From the NCBI RefSeq assembly GCF_003332325.1, contig NZ_CP029295.1, positions 1 to 64,000 of the forward strand: a stretch of DNA of 64,000 bases, written 5' to 3'. Made by a program: the position numbers and the translations under genes. The DNA comes from [Mycoplasma] phocae (GTDB taxonomy: Bacteria > Bacillota_I > Bacilli_A > Mycoplasmatales > Metamycoplasmataceae). Position 1 is the first letter of the stretch. Each line of letters starts with the position of its first letter. Shown here in pieces: positions 60,133-64,000 of the stretch. Under the pieces are notes generated by a model. The model was not told the DNA's origin. It worked only from the letters and a program-made list of their open reading frames with translations, and did no database searches.

Positions 60133-60894
60133 ATGAGAAAAATATCAATAATAGTTAGTAAATATGACATGGAAGATATTAATAGCTTCATAAAAAAATA
60201 TCATTCTTCAATGATGGAGTATAGTGACAATAAATGATATTTCATGAGTAAATTTAAAGATAATCCTGAAGAAATAAATTTTAATATACAGGTTTTAGAC
60301 TTTAATCAATTAAATGAAGAAGACATTTTAAAACATATGGAAATTAATATTTTAAAAGCAACTGAAATTGCGAAAAAAATTTCAACTAATCAAAAATATA
60401 GCGATGATTTTATTTTAGTTAATGAAGATCATGCTGTTATCGATAAAATTAGAAATCATTTAATTAAATTTCAATATGAGAAAAATTGGAGCATTATTGA
60501 CTATTATGCCGATATATTTTCAACATTATTAATGTCACATCTATTCAAAAATGGAAATAAGCGATTTGCTTATTCTTTTCTTAGGGTATTAATGAATAGA
60601 TCTGGTTTTTATGTTAAATGAACATATTATCCTTATAACATTGATTTACTTGACAAAATGAATAATTCTATAGAAGAAAAAATTGCTTGTTTTGAAGTTT
60701 GTTTGTCAAATAGATCAACTCAAGACTCAATTTGTACGCTAGAACAACAACAATTAGAAGAAAATGAAACCAATAGAGAGTATTGTTTAAGCAAATTACA
60801 AAAATATAAAAATGAAGATATAAAAACTCGTAAGGAAATGGTTAAAAACGAAATAAAAGAATGAATTAAAGAATTAATATGTATTAGTTATTAA
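60133..60894 (+). CDS. Fic/Doc-family protein
   Basis: The 253-residue protein has a Fic/Doc core: helix SIIDYYADIFSTLLMSHLF running into HLFKNGNKRFAYSFLRVLM (about 135-153), the Doc-type variant HxFxNGNKR of the Fic motif. Fic enzymes add AMP to proteins; Doc phosphorylates EF-Tu and lacks the full HPFxxGNGR loop, as here. The N-terminal 85 and C-terminal 90 residues are extra; the tail is highly charged. TGA codons are Trp. No Phd-like antitoxin precedes it. AAGG stands before the ATG. Confidence 0.75.
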
Positions 60895-60922
60895 TTAAAA
60901 AAAAAAAAAAATAATGTATAAT
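60891..60922 (+). promoter_or_regulatory. Promoter with a 15-A spacer (possible phase-variable switch)
   Basis: Fifteen A (60897-60911) separate TTAATT (60891-60896) from a perfect TATAAT (60917-60922). Poly-A spacers between -35 and -10 control phase variation of vlp genes in M. hyorhinis. The implied spacing here is 20 bases, so slippage of about three A would bring it to 17. Confidence 0.5.
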
Positions 60923-60947
60923 AATAGGAAATTTAGAAGGAAATAAT

Positions 60948-61097
60948 ATGAAAAATAAAATTACTTTTATTAAATGAAGCGAAAAACCATTAATTAGTGA
61001 TGCTGAACTTGCAAAACGTGAAAAAAGATGAAAAAAAGAATATCCTGAAAGTGAAGCAATTTTTGTTAATACAATGAAAGCCTTAGCAAAAATGTAA
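60948..61097 (+). CDS. Small charged protein, 49 residues
   Basis: The ORF starts after AGAAGGAAA and reads MKNKITFIKWSEKPLISDAE, then a Lys/Glu/Arg-rich helix; two TGA are Trp. It has its own promoter and terminator. Its place directly behind the Fic/Doc gene makes it a candidate antitoxin, but no known antitoxin motif is seen. It is too short to be found by usual ORF cutoffs. Confidence 0.6.
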
Positions 61098-61117
61098 TCA
61101 TATGCTAATAATTAATT

Positions 61118-61150
61118 AAATCTCTAGATTAACCTTTAGAGATTTTTTTA
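61118..61150 (+). terminator. Terminator after the 49-residue gene
   Basis: AAATCTCTA and TAGAGATTT form a nine-pair stem with a ten-base loop, followed by T. Confidence 0.85.
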
Positions 61151-61695
61151 ATATAAAAAACAAGTAGTTTAATTTAATTTAACTGACTTATTTTAATTAT
61201 GAATGAAAAGTTTTTTTCTAGTAATGCTGTCGACTTTTGTCTGCATAATGGTAATTGATTTTGAATTTTCTAAATAGCTAAAATCTAATTTAATCATATA
61301 AAAAAATTAAATTATATCCTACGCTATGCTTTCATGTAATGTGAAATTAATGTTTAAATTACTTCGCCTAAGTTTCATCCCCAAGATGTAATTTTTATCA
61401 AAAAAATGAAATTAAATTAATTTAATGTTAGTTAAAAATAGCTAATATTTTGAGAATATAATATTTTTAGGAATTTTATATTAAAATATTATTTATTTTT
61501 TGATTAATTTAGATATATTTGACATTTTTATTTAAATAAATAAATGCGTAATTATTATCAAAAACTATTTTTGGCATTTTTTTGCTAATAAATTACTAAT
61601 ATTTTTGCAATTTTTATTTATTTTAAAAGAAAATAAAAAAAAATACTTAAATTAGTCAATAATAGAAGTAATAAGATAAAAGTAAAGAGGAATCT
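61151..61695. other. Non-coding spacer with a repeat fragment and the MIB3 promoter
   Basis: The segment at about 61310-61390 (CGCTATGCTTTCATGTAATG, then TTTAAATTACTTCGCC) resembles the 3' parts of repeat copies 1 and 4. The MIB promoter-like block is at about 61650, and a weak GAGG ribosome binding site at 61687. No ORF is credible. Confidence 0.5.
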
Positions 61696-62838
61696 ATGAA
61701 ATTTTTTAAAAAGAGAAAAAACAAAATCTTATTTGGAGTTTTTGCGTCAACTATTGCAGCATCTGTCGTTTTAGGTGCGGGATTATATTATTTAAATTCG
61801 GATTCTAGAAGCAAACTTAGAAGTTTTTCTTCTACAACTGTAAATCCAAATTTAATAAATAATAATAATTTAGATCTAAGGGGCGTAGATTCCTCAATTA
61901 CCGACCAAAATTTAAAAGAACTTGATAAAAAAGAAGAACAAAAAACCGAAGATAATGAAATAAATACTAAAACCGAACAAAAACCGGACGAAAAAGATTC
62001 TAAAAAACCAGAAAATGATACTACTGATAAAAATCAAAATGCAAATGGTGGATCTCAAAATACGAATGAAAATGTTGAAATTGGTAAACAAAATAATGAC
62101 AAAAAAGATAACATTATCGCAAACAATGATGATAAAGTTGATATAGCTAAGATAATAAGTGAAGATTTCTATTTTAAAGGTCTAAAATTTAAAATAAAAG
62201 TTAATAAATTACCTCAAAATAATCAAAACCCATCTAGTCGTGGTCAAAGTGGTAATCCATCGATTAAATTAATTGATATTGAAGTAACCGATCAATTAAG
62301 AGAATTAAACAGACAAAATATTAAAAGCGCTTTCGAAAGAAAATCCCCAAAAGACGTATTAGAGGAATTAAATCATCGTGATGAACAAGAAGAAGCAAAT
62401 TATATTCAAGATAATAAAATTTTCTTCAATGATTTGTTTGATAAATATCACCGCTTATTTGATGCCCCTAATGATAAGGTAAAAGAATTTTTAAATGAAG
62501 ATGGTCAAAAAATCTACGATTCTCAAATTAGAGATCACTACAGCAATACTATTAAGTCACTTGAAATATCCGAAAAAAACACTAGAAATAGCGAACGACT
62601 ACAAGATATCCAAAGAAAAAAGGTTAATGCTAAAAATCACAAATATATTCAATTGCTTAAATATTTAGATTACTCAAAATTTAAGGTAACAGAAAAAGTT
62701 CAAGAAAATTTAAGAAAAGGCATTTTAATCGATGAAAACGAGCAAAATGTTTATGTTAATGAAAATGGAGAATTAGAATCTAATTCTACCTCTTCATCAC
62801 TTTTAAAAAATATAGAATCAGGAAATAATAAACAATAA
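61696..62838 (+). CDS. Truncated MIB-family protein (N-terminal half only)
   Basis: The 380-residue protein shares the MIB start MKFFKKRKNKILFGVFAST, the anchor helix (about 9-31), an extended Asn/Asp/Lys/Gln-rich linker (about 75-145) and the helical domain ending in DENEQNVYVNENGELES. It stops after SSSLLKNIESGNNKQ, just where copies 1 and 2 begin the SRNERDN signature. The whole C-terminal half is absent and not detectable as a pseudogene downstream; a terminator follows 20 bases later. It may be a stand-alone surface protein or a decoy. Whether it binds antibody is unknown. Confidence 0.78.
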   Translation: MKFFKKRKNKILFGVFASTIAASVVLGAGLYYLNSDSRSKLRSFSSTTVNPNLINNNNLDLRGVDSSITDQNLKELDKKEEQKTEDNEINTKTEQKPDEKDSKKPENDTTDKNQNANGGSQNTNENVEIGKQNNDKKDNIIANNDDKVDIAKIISEDFYFKGLKFKIKVNKLPQNNQNPSSRGQSGNPSIKLIDIEVTDQLRELNRQNIKSAFERKSPKDVLEELNHRDEQEEANYIQDNKIFFNDLFDKYHRLFDAPNDKVKEFLNEDGQKIYDSQIRDHYSNTIKSLEISEKNTRNSERLQDIQRKKVNAKNHKYIQLLKYLDYSKFKVTEKVQENLRKGILIDENEQNVYVNENGELESNSTSSSLLKNIESGNNKQ

Positions 62839-62858
62839 TCTACCTATTAATTTAAAAT

Positions 62859-62911
62859 AAAATGCTACAAAATTCTCCTATTAATTAGAAGTTGATGTAG
62901 CATTTTTATTT
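62859..62911 (+). terminator. Terminator after the truncated MIB gene
   Basis: AAAATGCTACA and TGTAGCATTTT form an 11-pair stem with a 26-base loop and T tail. Confidence 0.75.
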
Positions 62912-63359
62912 TTTAAATTTGCATATTATTTAAATAATCATTAAGTATGAAATTAAAATTTTTATTTTACAAATATTTTTTATATTTCAATATTTTCAAT
63001 GATTTATTCAACCTTTTTAATATTTATCATTAAATAATTTGTTTAGCAGAACATTAAATTATTATCATGACACAGAATTTTAGATGATAATAAGCCTTAA
63101 TACCGCATAAAATTCTAAATTGGCCCTTAAATTTTTTAATTTATTCTATTATTTTCCATAAATTTTTTTGAAATATGCTAATAACCACTAAATTTTATAA
63201 AAATTTTGTTTTTACAAATAAAATCATTATTTTTTTATTTTTTATTTAAAATTCCTTATTTTCTATGTAATTTGTATTTATTTTTTAGAAAAAAATAAAA
63301 AAAATGGTTAAATATATTAATCAATGATATAAGTAATTGTGCAAAACAAAGGAGGGTCT
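62912..63359. other. Non-coding spacer before MIB4
   Basis: AT-rich with no ORF. The MIB promoter-like block (63305-63333) and a strong AAAGGAGGG ribosome binding site (63348-63356) are the only signals. Confidence 0.55.
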
Positions 63360-64000
63360 ATGGGATTTATTAAAAAAAGAAAAAATAAAATTTTGTTAGG
63401 TGTTTTTGCGACCGTTATTGCAACATCTATTACCGTAGGAACAGGATTATATTTTTTGAACTCAGATTCTAGAAATAAGTTTATAAGCGTTGCATCAGCA
63501 AGTGTTAATCCAAATTTAATAAACAATAATAATTTGGATATTAGAAATGCCAATTCCTCAAGCGTTGATCAAAATCTAAAAGAGAATAACAAAAAAGAAG
63601 AGCAAAAAGAAAACAAAAAAGTTGAAAAACCAGATAAAAATATTGAAATTAAAAATGAAGATAAAAATAAAAAAGATGAAAACAAAAGAAATAACGATAT
63701 AGCTAGCGATTCAGAAAAAATTGTTGAGGAATACATCGATTTTAATGGATTAAAAGTAAAGGTAAGAATTAAAAAAATAATCAGAAATATTGATCCAAAA
63801 TATAAACATTTAGCAAATCGGGACCCATATATTAATAACACTCTTGGTAAACTAGTTAGTGTTGAAGTTACTGATGAGCTTAGAGAATTAAATAAAAATA
63901 ATGTTCAAAATTCTTTTAAAAATAAAATTCCAGAAAATGTTTTATCAGAACTTGCTAATAGTACCGAAAGCCAAAATAAAGCTTATATTCGCCAAAATAC
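63360..64000 (+). CDS. MIB-family protein, copy 4 (partial, runs off the window)
   Basis: The first 213 codons are present: MGFIKKRKNKILLGVFAT, an anchor helix, a Lys/Glu/Asn-rich linker, EEYIDFNGLKVKVRIKK (matching EETYVDFGDIKVKVRI in copies 1 and 2), the NRDPYINN segment and the start of the helical domain. It is preceded by AAAGGAGGG, the strongest ribosome binding site of the four. Whether it is full length or truncated like copy 3 cannot be seen. Confidence 0.8.
   Translation, partial: MGFIKKRKNKILLGVFATVIATSITVGTGLYFLNSDSRNKFISVASASVNPNLINNNNLDIRNANSSSVDQNLKENNKKEEQKENKKVEKPDKNIEIKNEDKNKKDENKRNNDIASDSEKIVEEYIDFNGLKVKVRIKKIIRNIDPKYKHLANRDPYINNTLGKLVSVEVTDELRELNKNNVQNSFKNKIPENVLSELANSTESQNKAYIRQN

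Overview
The window comes from a mycoplasma (Mollicutes). It is very AT-rich, and nearly every long gene is interrupted by TGA codons that must be read as tryptophan (genetic code 4). It opens at the replication-initiation region: dnaA, dnaN and the S4-domain gene lie at the start, with a divergent partial gene before them. A hit operon (P80, P60, HinT), a P37/P69/P29-type transporter and a MIB-MIP immunoglobulin system together suggest the hominis group (Metamycoplasma) or a close relative. That placement is an inference from gene content.

Layout. 1-5.7 kb: putative oriC, dnaA, dnaN, S4 protein, rpmB, then a reverse operon mtnN-tatD-rsmA. 5.9-8.3 kb: tRNA-Leu and tRNA-Lys, a small membrane protein, a decayed membrane-protein pseudogene and a dispersed repeat. 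8.3-14.7 kb: the P37 lipoprotein and P69 permease (reverse), pgi and ldh (forward), then the P29 ATPase detached from its partners. 14.8-23.2 kb: an mgtA-type P-ATPase behind a possible leader-peptide/hairpin switch, a nicotinamidase-like hydrolase, an APC permease and a P2A-type cation ATPase. 23.5-30.3 kb: a type III restriction-modification pair whose mod is frameshifted at an (AG)5 tract, followed by a poorly coding accessory stretch with two repeat copies, two small genes and gene relics. 30.4-50.7 kb: prs, rsmG, a 2777-residue FtsX-type permease with its ATPase, a LicD-like gene, the P80-P60-hinT operon, recO, rnj, a small membrane protein and mscL. 50.8-64 kb: an immune-evasion island with four MIB-family genes (two full length, one cut at a domain border, one running off the window), one MIP protease, a Fic/Doc-type gene and a small gene with a poly-A promoter.

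How the genes work together. MIB and MIP are known from other mycoplasmas to capture IgG and cleave off its VH domain. Here one protease is served by an expanded set of binders. Several loci carry marks of switchable expression: a dinucleotide tract in mod, a 15-A promoter spacer, an A9 tract in a tiny membrane ORF, and a leader ORF ending beside a hairpin that covers the mgtA ribosome binding site. All of these are readings of sequence only and have not been tested.
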